Part shown: positions 12,219 to 36,753 of the stretch, piece by piece | Layout: every line of letters starts with the position of its first letter | How positions within the stretch are numbered: position 1 is the stretch's first letter | Assembly: GCA_965112735.1 (NCBI GenBank) | Contig: OZ218954.1 | Coordinates: forward strand, 744,001-808,000 | Direction: 5' to 3' | DNA length: 64,000 bases | From: Phaeosaccion multiseriatum | Taxonomy: Eukaryota; Ochrophyta, other classes | Position numbers and translations under genes: made by a program | The notes under the pieces: generated by a model | Database searches by the model: none | Told to the model about the DNA's origin: nothing | What the model saw: the letters and a program-made list of their open reading frames with translations, nothing else

Positions 12219-12934
12219 ACACTTACCAGCAAGCTGGTTTGCTGTAAAAGAGTGAGTCATTCCAACCTCCCATTACAGTACCTGTACGGTACCACCTGGG
12301 TATGGCTTTTGAGTGCTACGGACAGTACCACCTACACACTGCTTCAAGGGTTCTTACTACAGTGTAGGGGGTTGAGTGCTACGGACGGGGTTGGCTTGGC
12401 CACGCTTCCCCAACGGAAAGAGTGAGTCAATGTGGGGAAAACGTACGTGAGCTTACGTGAGCTTACCCGAGCTTATTGTAAGGCCGCTCCAAGCACAGAG
12501 GAACCACAGGGTGTGCCTACCTGACTGACCGTGCATGTCTTGTTCTTATCGACCCCTGATAAGCTGTTGAGCTATTGCCATTGCCGGCGCCAGCGGACAC
12601 GCTGTAAGCTTTTGATGCGTGCCCACGTACCAATAGCGCAGCTTTCGGGATAGCATCAGGGGTCGATTCTTTTTTTAAAAAAAAGCTAGTCGTTTAGTGT
12701 TGTTGTCCCCCTCGCCCCACCCACCTGAAATCGCGAATTTCCCTGGAATGTAACGTCCAAACAAGTAAGGGGTGCAATAAACAGAGCAGGGGAAGGAGGC
12801 CCTAGAGCAGTAGTGATAGACTCTCCTTCCTGGGATGAGGCCAGTCCAGGAAAGCAGCCATAGCTGAGGGGCAGCAGCAGAGCGGCAGTAGTTGGAGGAG
12901 CAGGACAAGAAGGGGGGGAGCAGCAACTCCGACA
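11274..12934. other. Intergenic region between coiled-coil and flippase genes
   Basis: No gene recognised. It contains a (CAGGGT)n-like block (11525-11640), CAC/CAG repeats, one motif A (11920), an AC repeat (12187-12215), and two direct copies of TTGAGTGCTACGGAC (12310 and 12372). A MITE-like element sits at 12549-12665. Open frames here are low-complexity and overlap repeats. Confidence 0.55.
12549..12665. mobile_element. MITE-like element, copy 1
   Basis: Ends are inverted copies of TCGACCCCTGAT, with a second partial match inside the arms (AGCT..GCTATTG). No open frame. The terminal sequence resembles that of the element at 31124-31228. No certain target-site duplication. Confidence 0.6.
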
Positions 12935-27205
<14,271 letters not shown>

Positions 27206-27686
27206 AGGAACTTCCACTCTTACAGCCAAGCAGGCAGCATGTAGGGAACAGGAGGGGAGAAAGAGGGAGAGCGAAAGGGTTCGGGACCGGGGTGGGCAGC
27301 GAAGGGACACCTCCCCTCCCTCCCCCTCCCACGAGAGTGAGGGGGGTTTTCAGTTCTCTGTAGCGAGATACTAGCTATGAGTCGTGTTTTTCTGCTCTCT
27401 CTCTTTCACCAAATACCAGTACTTGAAAATCATCGGTTACATCGGTTACACACCCACGCACCGACCACCCGTCCAACCCAACTAGCTCCGTCGCCCCGTA
27501 TGTATACATGTGCGTGTGTGTGTGTGTGCGTGCGCGTGTAATACATGTGATGTGTACGTGTGTGCGTGTGGGGGGGATTCCATTTCCCCCACATAAGTCA
27601 GTAAAATCTGTAACGGCTCTCCCTTAAAACGCGAGGTTCATTTACATTTTATATTCGCGTGCGAGCGAAGCGAGTACGCTTTCTTC
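27206..27686. other. Intergenic region, flippase 3' end to histidine kinase 5' end
   Basis: Tandem gene arrangement. It includes a GT-rich patch (27505-27570) and a less repetitive stretch before the kinase start that presumably holds its promoter. No defined element seen. Confidence 0.5.
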
Positions 27687-28848
27687 ATGGATGACTTCCT
27701 GTCTCTCCGTGGCCGACGCTCCACTAGTAGGAGGGCGGTGCTGCCCCTTCATAACGGTAGCTATCCTTTGCCCGATCATGATGGAACGGAGGTAACAACA
27801 CCAGAAGCAGCAGCAGCCCCATTCTCACCGCAGAGGCTACCGCCGCTGTCGGCAGCAGAGAGGAAGACGCCAGTACCAGTGGAGGACCGTGGTGACGAGA
27901 AGGAAGCAAGAAGCTTGAGGAGTACTACTTCGACACAGAAATCTATAGTATCGCCAGTACGCCAGCGTGGTCACCTCTTGTACCCTTCTGGCTCCAACAC
28001 TAAAAAGTACGAGTGCAGGGGGGATGACTGTGAAAGAGGAGACGCAACAACAGGTGTTAGTGAAGCCCACAAGCCTGAAGAGGTGAAAAATATCCCCACA
28101 TGGAAGAGTGTGGATGTGAAGGGAGTAGGAGGAGATGGAAGCAGCAAGAAGACACTGCAGTACTGGCTCTGGACCCCAGAGAGGGCATGGAGAACTCTCA
28201 GCATCGCCTTCCTGCTCTGTGTGGGCATCTTGGCTACCCACTTTGTAGCGATGGAGTACGTGAAATCTCTGGAGAGGGAGGAGATGACCGCCTTCAGAGC
28301 CGACGTTGCGTACCTCCGTACCACAGTGTTCAGTCGACTCAAATCTTCAGACGCCGAGACCGAAATCATCCGCGTGGCCTTGCAGACGTGGGGGGGTGAC
28401 GGCAACCTCACTCTGACCCAATTCTCTGACTTGACCGCCCCAGCCACGTCGGAGGGGAAGTCCATCGTCTTTGTGGCGAGAGTAAGTAATCAGGCTCGAT
28501 CTGAGTTCGAAGCAGCTACGTCGGCTTTGTATGGCCAACACATTGACATCAAGGAGGGGTCGCCGGAAGGCCTCGTGGCTCGGGTAAACATCACCGAGGG
28601 GGAGGACTACTGGCCAGTCTTGTACTCTGAACCGCGCAACGATCCCGTAGTGGGCTTCGATCTCTACTCCGAGAGCATCAGAAGAGCAGCCCTTGACCAA
28701 GTTCTTTCCACCGGGAATGTTTCCTATACGAAACCCGTTGCTGCAGCCGACACGGGAGAGACGGCGTTTATCAAAATAATGCCCGTCAGAGGAGGAGGAG
28801 GAGGAGGAGGAGGAGGAGGAGGAGGAGGAGGAGATGACCCGCCACCAC

Positions 28849-28880
<32 letters not shown>

Positions 28881-30875
28881 GGAGCAGCAGCAGCAGCGAA
28901 TGGGCCCTCGACCGATGAAATAGCGGGAGTCGTTGTCGTGTTCGTGAGAGTGGAGCGCGCTCTGGAGCAAGCCTCGTTGCAACACTTCGAGAGGACGTAC
29001 CCGGACACGCAAGTCGATATTGGCTTTCTCGACGGCGATGGTAAGTCAAAGACGAGCTTCCATGGGGTGCCATTTACGGACGATCACTCGGGGTTCTCGG
29101 GTACGGCTCTGTCATCATCGTCTTCGGCTTCGTCCGGGGGAACACTCTTCTATTCGGCGCAAAGTGTCGATCCCGAAACGTCCTTCTATGTGGAGACGGC
29201 CACTGCGCCGCATCGACTGGTGGAGAGAGGGCATTACCCGACTGAGTACATGTATGTCATGTTGGGGGGATGTGCGCTGCTCGCGACGCTCTGCCTTTGG
29301 GAGCGGCACAATTTCTTGCTGCAGGCCGCCATGCGAACGGAAACAACGGCCGCCAGAGAAGCTTCCTTGGCCAAGACGCGCTTTCTCCGATGCATAACGC
29401 ATGAGATTCGCACCCCCATGAACGGCATTGTAGGCATGGCCCAACTACTTGAAGGCATCGACCTTCCCGACGCGGTGCTGCCGTACATCAACGTGATACA
29501 CTCGTGCTCTTCCACCTTGCTCAGCTTGGTGAACAACATTCTCGACATGAGCAAGATCGAGGCGGGCAAGATTGAGATTGGCAAGAGGACGTTTCGCCTC
29601 GACACTCTCGCGGTGGAGATGGTGGAGAACGCATGGACCATCCTTCATACGAGTGGCACCTCTTCGCTCTCCAGCATGAGCCTCACGGTGGGATCGAGTG
29701 TGCCACGGGGTCGCGTGGTTGGCGACGACGTGCGGATACGACAACTGTTTAACAATCTCCTCAGCAACGCCACAAAGTTCACAAGGCACGGCTCCATCGA
29801 CCTCATTCTGGACGCCACACAGACGTGCAACAGTGAGGAGTCAGAGGAGGTGACGGTCGTCCTCACTGTACGCGACACTGGCATCGGGATGGCACCCGAC
29901 GCGGTCGAGCGCCTCTTCAAACCCTTTGTGCAGGTGCACGACAATGCGACCACCAACGTGCAGGGCACTGGCCTGGGGCTGGCCATCTCCGCCGCCCTTG
30001 CTCGGGCCATGGGGGGAGACGTGACCTGCTCGTCAGAGTTGGGCAAAGGGTCGGAGTTTCGCTGCACCTTCAACGTGGAAGGCAAGCTTCGCGAGCCACC
30101 AGTCGCCAGCAGCAGCGTCGAAACCGTGCCAGGGGGAGGAGGCAGCAAAGAGCAGCAGCAGCAGCAGCAGCAGAACGCGAAGGAGGGCACGAAAATAGAC
30201 GGTACCGCCGTTGTTGCAGAAGTGGCCCATCGGCGAGTGTACACGAGAGACAACGGGGTACGAGTGGAAGGAGAGGCACTCATGCACACGAGCACAGGTG
30301 ACACGGGGGGGGGTAGCACAGGGACGAATGGCACTGAGAAGGAAGAGAGTGGCGCTGGGGACGCTCCACGTCCTCCTAGCGTGCTCGTGGTGGACGATAA
30401 CAGGACCAATCGCATGGTGCTGAGCAAGCTGCTGGGCTCGCTGGGTCTGCCCGTGGAGTGTGCGGATACCGGCCTTCAAGCGGTGGAGTCGTGTGGCCTG
30501 CAGCGCTTCTCCATGATCCTGCTGGACAAGGTCATGCCGGTGATGGACGGCATCGACGCCGCTAAAGAGCTGAGAGCTGGCGACGGCCCTTGCAAAGACA
30601 CGCCCATCATCTTCCTCACTGCGGATTGCTCCACCCACGCTATGGAAGAGTGTAGGGAGGCGGGCGGGAACGACTTCGCCACCAAACCGGTGCGGCGGGA
30701 GATCCTCGTCGCGAAGATGGCGGACCTTTTGCAAGCGCCCGAACGCACCTGGCTGTTGGACAGGGAGAGAGAGTTTTGCAAGTCGAGGAAGGAGGTCACC
30801 CACCTGCAAAGAGTGGCGCGGAGGGAGGCGGAGGAGAGGCGGAGATCGAGTCTAGAACAAGACGAGGGCGACTGA
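27687..30875 (+). CDS. Membrane hybrid sensor histidine kinase with CHASE domain and receiver
   Basis: A single uninterrupted frame of 1062 residues. Transmembrane helix 1 is near residues 171-192 (LSIAFLLCVGILATHFVAME). An extracytoplasmic CHASE-type sensor follows, ending in the typical GFDLYSESIRRAALDQV and TGNVSYTKPV signature. Helix 2 is near 520-536. The kinase core has the H-box THEIRTPMNGIVGM with His572, N-box RQLFNNLLSNATKF, G1 DTGIGM and G2 GTGLGLAI. The C-terminal receiver has VLVVDDN, phospho-acceptor Asp947 in LLDKVMPVMDG and the Lys of ATKPV. CHASE kinases include plant cytokinin receptors; ligand here is unknown. A poly-Gly/Pro/Ser insertion interrupts the region between CHASE and helix 2. 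The expected partners (histidine phosphotransfer protein, output regulator) are not in the window. The lack of introns contrasts with its intron-dense neighbours. Confidence 0.95.
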
Positions 30876-31123
30876 GGACAGAGGAAGGGAAGGACTTGCC
30901 CGTCTGAGGAGTCGATGAGGAGGGGGCGATGGGTGGGCCCGCCCCACGACGGGAGAAACAGATGGGAAACGGGGAGAAAACAAGCAGACCCACACCTGCC
31001 GTGTGTGAGTAGCTACTTTACTTTTGTTTGTATACGTTACGTTATTGTCACATCATTACGGTTCTTAATGGATGTTACAAAATACACACACTGATGAGAG
31101 AGAGAGAGAGAGAGAGGTACTCA

Positions 31124-31228
31124 TCAACCCCCCCTGATGCACTATCCGCTATCCGCTATCGCCGGTGCGCTATCCGCTATCGGATAGAGCGCTATCGAGA
31201 ATGTGGGCGATAGTGCATCAGGGGTTGA
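31124..31228. mobile_element. MITE-like element, copy 2
   Basis: The left end TCAACCCC..CTGATGCACTATC and the reverse complement of the right end (TCAACCCCTGATGCACTATC) match apart from three extra C bases. The centre has repeated GCTATCCGCTATC. It resembles the element at 12549-12665 (shared ACCCCTGAT end and GCCGGYGC centre). Confidence 0.65.
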
Positions 31229-31893
31229 ACATTACACGCAATGTAAAAAGCACTGTAAATAGTATTAATCATTGTTTGGCTGTGTTTGTCACAACGCACC
31301 CGCACCCCCCCCTTGAGGCTATTGCTATCCTCATCCGTACCACTTCGTAGTAAGGCTCTGTCAACCCCCCCCTTCCCCCCGCCTCCTCCACCTCCTCTGC
31401 CCCCACCTCCACGACAGCAGCAAGCACCGCTGCCTCCTCTGCGCGTGCCCCTCGCTCTTTTGTGCCTGCAACTTACGTGCTACGTACGTGCTGTACTTAC
31501 ACCCCCCTTTCTCCTCCTCGTGGACCTTGACACCTTGTGCTTGACATTGTGCTTGACATTGCTTGTTCCCCATCTCCGCCGATACAAAGCCACAGTGGGG
31601 TTGTTGCGCTGTCTGGGCACTGAAGCTCCCTCCGCATGTGGCAACTCGACAAGTTACTTGAAAAACGTCATTGGCCTTCAGTCCCTGTCCACACAACGCC
31701 TGCTCATGCGTCATGTCTGCTTACTGCTGCTGCCATGCTCTCCCGAATCTCCTCCATTTGAGAAGTGGGGGAGAAGCAGAGGTGAGAAAGGAACAGAAGA
31801 GAAGGGGGAGGGGACGGATGTGGTTCGTAAATAACAATTCGTCCGTGGTGCCATCGTCGTGAGCTTTACGAAACGAAATGCGAATTGTACTGT

Positions 31894-32272
31894 GATTTCG
31901 CGGTTGAGTGGCACTTTTGACGCCCAATTACGCCCCATTAATTTTTTTTTACGCCAAATGACGATTTTTTTGACGACGTTTGACGACGTTTGACGACGCT
32001 TTAGCCCCCTATTTGACGCCCTTTGACGCCCTTATCCGTGATTTTTTTTTACGTGATTTTTTTTAGACGAAATGAAGGCGAATTAAGATAAAAGGGCGTC
32101 AAAGTGCGTCAAAGGGCGTCAAAGGGCGTCAAAGGGCGTCAAATAGGGGGCTAAAGCGTCGTCAAACGTCGTCAAACGTCGTCAAAAAAATCGTCATTTG
32201 GCGTAAAAAAAAATTAATGGGGCGTAATTGTATAATAATTGGGCGTCAAAAGTGCCACTCAACCGCGAAATC
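31894..32272. mobile_element. Foldback element, 379 bp, next to the CreA-family start
   Basis: The left arm from GATTTCGCGGTTGAGTGGCAC and the right arm ending in its reverse complement pair over about 140 bp. Both arms contain direct repeats of TTTGACGACG and TTTGACGCCC type. The right arm carries an 11-nt extra block (TATAATAATTG region). The central loop of about 65 bp has T-runs. No open frame; no clear target-site duplication. It ends 45 bp before the ATG at 32318. Confidence 0.85.
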
Positions 32273-32317
32273 AGCAAAATAAATCGGTAAAAGTAATCTG
32301 GGCAGATTTTGAAAAAG

Positions 32318-33293
32318 ATGTTTAGAGCGGTGCAGCGCGTAGCAGCAGCAGGTGCAGCAGCAGGCGGATTTTGCCTCCTCGCCTCCCCTGTGAAAGCTGC
32401 TGCAGCCAACAAGGTACCTTTGGGAGAACTTCTACTGCTCTTATTCCATCTCTCAATCCCAGCACCCGCCCCCCCCCCCCCCAGGAGCGCGTGGGTGACT
32501 TCCCCACAAGCGGTGTGTTCCTCAAGGTGAGACAAGGCGTGAGAGCGCCTAGTTGCAGCGTGGCGCAGCGGCTCAATCACACCAGAGGGCGGGTGTATAC
32601 TCATATATAACTTGGTGCTTGTCTTGCAGGACCATGTCATCATCGATGCGTACCCTGACCCAAAGGTAAGCGCCGGTTCCGTGTAGGTATAGGAAACCCT
32701 CACTTTCTTGTGTACGCATCCTCCTCCTCCTCTGCTGGCCCGCAGCCTTTGTGACCTTGTATTGGTGCTCTTCTTCTTTTCTTTTACTGTATGAAGGTTG
32801 AAGGGGTGGTGGTTCACGTGAGCACCGTCAGCGATGCGAGGATGAAGCTTAAGATGTTTTTCACCGATCCAGCGTCCAGTTCCATCACCGTCTCCCAGGT
32901 ATGTGAGCCGGCCGATGGCAGACGAAGGCAGTGAGACGGTCGATGACCGCCATAGACCTGTGAGCCGGGTGATGGCAAATGAAGGCGGTGAAATCGGCCG
33001 TCAGAGGCCTTTCCTCCCGTCCCCTCTATGCAGGCTGAAGATTGGCAGACCCGGAGGGAAAGGGGAAGTGTCGACCCGCTATCCCAACCCGCTGTCAACT
33101 ATCAACCCCAGAAGGTCACTTTCCATCCACTTTCCACCCACATCACTGGCGGTCCATTGCACAGGTTGGTCCTTTGAGCTTCAAGGCCCCCATTGACCTC
33201 AGCCAGAAGGGGGAGCTAGTGCTCAGCGAGAGCAAGAATTACCTCTTCAAGAGCACCAAGTGCAGACGGCTATACGACGAAACCAACAAGTGA
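32318..33293 (+). CDS. CreA-family protein with N-terminal targeting sequence
   Basis: Five short exons in phase: 32318-32413, 32485-32526, 32630-32665, 32797-32898, 33165-33293; 134 residues. The N-terminus (MFRAVQRVAAAGAAAGGFCL) is a hydrophobic Ala-rich leader. The body matches the bacterial CreA family: FLKDHVIIDAYPDPKVEGVV, VHVSTV, TDPASSSITVSQVGPL, GELVLSESKNYLFKSTKCRR and LYDETN. Bacterial CreA proteins are periplasmic and poorly characterised; algal and plant copies are probably organellar, which is inference. The protein ends earlier than bacterial CreA, which continues with an NTLVYL-type segment. AA|GTGAGG at the stop is a fair donor, so a further 3' exon cannot be excluded, though I found none with a good acceptor. 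Confidence 0.8.
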
Positions 33294-33344
33294 GGAGAGA
33301 GGGGGGGAGATCAAAGGCGGTGGGCGTGAAGGTTATGAAGAGGC

Positions 33345-33386
<42 letters not shown>

Positions 33387-34546
33387 AAATGAAGAGAGGG
33401 GGGGACAGTGAGGGAGAGAAAGAAAGGAAGGGGGAGACAGAGAGAGGGAGAGAGGCGGGGCCGGTCCCGACTTGGGACTGGGGGCGCCCTCTCACGTCCC
33501 TTCTCTTCTTTTATTACAATGTACAATGGTACCTGATGCCCATTCCCCCCTCCCCCTTGCCCTCTCTTTAAACCTCGTGTATGCACAACAACCACAAGCT
33601 GTTTGGTGTATGTTTCATATTCACAAGACCTCCGCTCTGACGACCGAGAAACTCTAAAGAGTGACAAATATCGGGTACGTGGGTGCGTGCGTGCCTTCTT
33701 GGTAGTGCTTGGGAGATTTATCTCATTGTATCTTTAGTGCTCACAGTAGCTTATGCTCTTACAAATGCTTTATGCGCTACCCTGCTTTTCTTTTCTTTTT
33801 TAAAATTAATTAAAACTAATTCACCTGATTTATACATTCATGTACTGAAATAACATGAAATGGAGGTGTGTAGCTGCTCCCCTCCCTCGACTCTTTCCAT
33901 ACTTCCACTACTGTTATAATTGTATTCACTAGCTCGTCCCTCCCCACTCCCCCCGCCCCCCGCCTCGCCCTTCACTCCCCACTCTGACCCCTCTCCCCTT
34001 CTTTCACAGACGTCCATTTCATCCGTTCCCTTGGGAGACGTCAAGCCTCCTGACGTGGAGTAGCGGACCTTCTCTGCTCTCACTCTCTCTTGGCTTGGCT
34101 TGGCTTGGCTTGGCTTGGCTTGGCTTGGCTTGGCTTGGCTTGACTTGGCTTGGCTTGGCTTGGCTTGGCTTGGCTATGACTTTAGCTTTGGCTCTGGCGC
34201 CGCTCTCCCCCGTGCCATTCGCCGAAGCCCCGCGACAGTGCCGGGCCGTGCCATACAGGTGTGGTAGGCTTAGCACACACTCACATTCCTTTAGGCTAGC
34301 ACACACTCACATTCCTTTCCCCCATCGCCCTTCCTTTGCCAGCCCCGGCCCCGACCCCGGCCCCGACCCCTTTCCCCTCTGCGTAGTGCAGCTCCGTCTC
34401 TGCTCTCTTGTGTATCCTGTAAGTTGGTGTGTGTGCGTGTGCGTGTGCGCGTGTGATAACGTGATATTCCGTGTGGTGCCATCCGGCTTCAGACCAGCTG
34501 CGGTTTTGTAACGTGTTGAGAGGGCGAGTGGAAAGGCGGCCGGGCG

Positions 34547-34577
<31 letters not shown>

Positions 34578-34995
34578 AGACACAGAGAGCGAGCGCCAGA
34601 GGGGAAGGGAGAGGGCGACAAACAAGACTTTGATCAGTTTCAGAGGGAGGGAGGACGAGGCCACGGAGACCGAGTGGTCCACGCACTTCAGCACAGCGAG
34701 GATGCGGAAACGTCACCCGCAGGGCCGCGAAAGTCTAACCGTTACGGTCGTCGTGAGGGAGCAAGTGAGAATGAGCGTGAGTGCTGTTTGCGCTCTCTCC
34801 CTGCCCACTCCACAAAGAGAGCGTTTGTGTTGCTCTGTCCGCTCTCTGCGAGCGAACGAAACTGATCTCCCCTCCGTTTGTCGGGCGTAGTTGAGTAGGT
34901 AGGTAGAGAAAGCGTTTGCGGCTGCTGATCAACCAAGCAAACACAGTTTCATTTCTCCAACGGAGTGCCTCTCTCTCCCTCTCTCTCGCTCTCTC
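33294..34995. other. Intergenic region between convergent CreA-family and MAPEG genes
   Basis: Contains GA-rich repeats (33345-33450), an AT-rich stretch (33715-33850) likely to hold 3' ends, a (TGGCT)n tract (34091-34173), GCAG repeats (34545-34575) and CT tracts. No gene recognised; the 34471-34890 frame is low-complexity and Arg-rich. Confidence 0.55.
34091..34173 (+). repeat. (TTGGC)n pentanucleotide repeat
   Basis: About 16 units of TGGCT with one ACTTGGC interruption. Confidence 0.85.
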
Positions 34996-36390
34996 TCATC
35001 TCTTCCTATTCCCAGTCAGACTTACCGCGGCAGTGTAGAGGAGGTGACCCGCGCAGCCCAACCCGACGGCAAAGGCCAGAGTGCGCCCCACAGACTTCTT
35101 GGGCGTGTCCCCAAAGGCGTAGAGGGGGATGTAGAGTGCTCTGAAGTGTCGTGTCGTGTGTCGTGAGAAGGTAGGACAGGAGAATACGGGGAGAAGAGGG
35201 AAGGAGAAAAGGATGGATAGGACGAAAGGACAAGGACAAGGGAGATGAGTGTGACAAACCAACAACGTGAGAGGTACGCGTGTAATGTGCAAGGGACAAG
35301 GGGCAAGGGTTGGGCCTCCACCACTCCGCTGATGATGATGATGATGATGAAAATGATGTGAGACTGAAGGACACGACTCCCTCCCTCCCTCCCTTCATCC
35401 ATGCATCCATCCATCCCTTTCTGCCTCCCACCCCACTTCCCTCCACTCCTTCCCTCCATCCCTGCCTCCTTTCCTCCCTCCCTTCTCCCCTCTCTCCTTC
35501 CCTCCTTCACTCGTGCCCATCTGACCTGGCAAGGATGAATAGCTTAGCGTGGTTGTTGATGCTGTCCTCGCTCACGCCCTTCTGCATAGCGAAGAGCAGC
35601 GCCGCTGCCCAAATGACCAGCGCCTCCAGACCATTGGCGTGCGCCGCGCCGAGCCTGCGAATGATGCCTTTGTCGTCAACCATGGCAGTGGCCTTGGAAG
35701 TCCACGCCTCGCGTGGGTTCTATGAACATGTGTGAACAGCATGATATGGGACAGTGGGTCGGTGATGATGAGTTGTTGTGTGGGGGCAAGGCAGGCCACA
35801 AGACATGAGATGAAGAGCGACAGACGGGGAGATTGGCACCACCCGTCTGTCGCGAAGACCAAGACTGTAGTAGTAGAGAAATCATCGCTTTCTCACCGCG
35901 TTGTCGAACTTTCCCTCGGTCCGCAGCTGCACCATTCCAAACGCAATGAAGCTGAGAAGGGAACGATGGGGAAAGGGGGAGAGAGGGAGCAGACAGGAGA
36001 GAGGGAAGACAGGAGAGAAGGCAGACAGGAGAGGGCAAACAGCGCTATTAGGGGGGCGAGCCGCGGGCGGGCAGTTGAAGGGGGAGATTTATGGGAGAAG
36101 GATTCCGCGTCGTTGGGGGAGGGCTACAGAGACCACCCCAGTTCAAGAGAAAGGCCTACTAGCTAAAAGCCGAGAGAGAGAGTTTGTCGAGGTGAGGAGG
36201 AAGCGGGGAGAGGCAGCCAGCGGGGGGGGGTGGCAATGCCAAAGGGGGGGGGCTTCCCCAACACTTTTAAGGCTTACCGCGGAGCCAGAAACAGCACGAC
36301 CATCATCAGGATGGAGATATCTCCGAAGCTGGCATCGCAGATGCACTTGCTGGCCTGCTCTACGACCTCCTCAACGACTTTCTTTCCCAT
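34996..36390 (-). CDS. MAPEG-family membrane protein
   Basis: Four exons on the minus strand keep phase: 36390-36278, 35951-35897, 35692-35526, 35140-34996; 159 residues, a normal length for the family. The key MAPEG signature is present: RRLGAAHANGLEALVIWAAA (Arg..AH.N..E), followed by NHAKLFILARALYIPLYAFG and a final helix AFAVGLGCAGHLLYTAAVSL. Hydrophobic segments predict four membrane helices. MAPEG members (microsomal glutathione S-transferases, LTC4 synthase and uncharacterised relatives) act in ER or other membranes on lipophilic substrates, often with glutathione. The specific activity cannot be read here. The end TAAVSLTGNRKR is taken as an exon read-through. CCGCG|GTAAGT inside it is a good donor, so an alternative last exon is possible. 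Confidence 0.8.
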
Positions 36391-36753
36391 TGTTTTTTTT
36401 TCTATTTACTTTTTCAACCAAAATCTTTCCCAAACCAGAATGAATGTGCCGAGAAGGGGAGGCCGTGGGGTGCCATCCCTCAATGCCATATTCTCCGAAC
36501 GCCGTTCTGTGCGTGGGCAGGGTCAATGTTGTATTCCGCCTTTCATGAAGAGCAGACCGTGACAGCTTGTGGTTTTTCGCTGTGCTGGTTGCTGGCCATA
36601 CTCTTGACCGAATTATAGTCAGCACAACAGCCTGGGTTTGAGGAGGAGCGAGAGGAAGGAACCAACGCCCGGAAAGGAATTTCGGGGGGAAGGCCCCCAA
36701 AAGCAAACGCCTTGCCGCGTGTGCAGTTCTATTCCCAAGCTTTGGCTCTGAGC
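36391..36753. promoter_or_regulatory. Divergent intergenic region, MAPEG (-) and kinesin (+)
   Basis: Only 363 bp separate the two start codons, so both promoters must share it. The sequence is largely free of simple repeats, unlike most of the window. No specific element identified. Confidence 0.45.

Larger units (their letters stand above)
30876..32317. other. Intergenic region, histidine kinase to CreA-family gene
   Basis: No convincing gene. The 31286-31834 frame is Pro/Leu-rich and unlike known proteins. The region holds the MITE-like copy 2 (31124-31228) and the large foldback (31894-32272), which takes up most of the space upstream of the next start codon. Confidence 0.6.

Noticed and set aside
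31286-31834. Pro/Leu-rich open frame upstream of the foldback
   Set aside because: Composition follows C-rich repeats; no start context, domain or splice structure.
34471-34890. Arg-rich frame between CreA-family and MAPEG genes
   Set aside because: Contains GCAG repeats, lacks family resemblance, and lies in a convergent intergenic region.
35682-35691. Motif B match (CCACTGCCAT in sense) inside MAPEG exon 3
   Set aside because: Only the 10-mer core matches, with no extended GGATGG flank, and it encodes conserved-position residues; likely chance.
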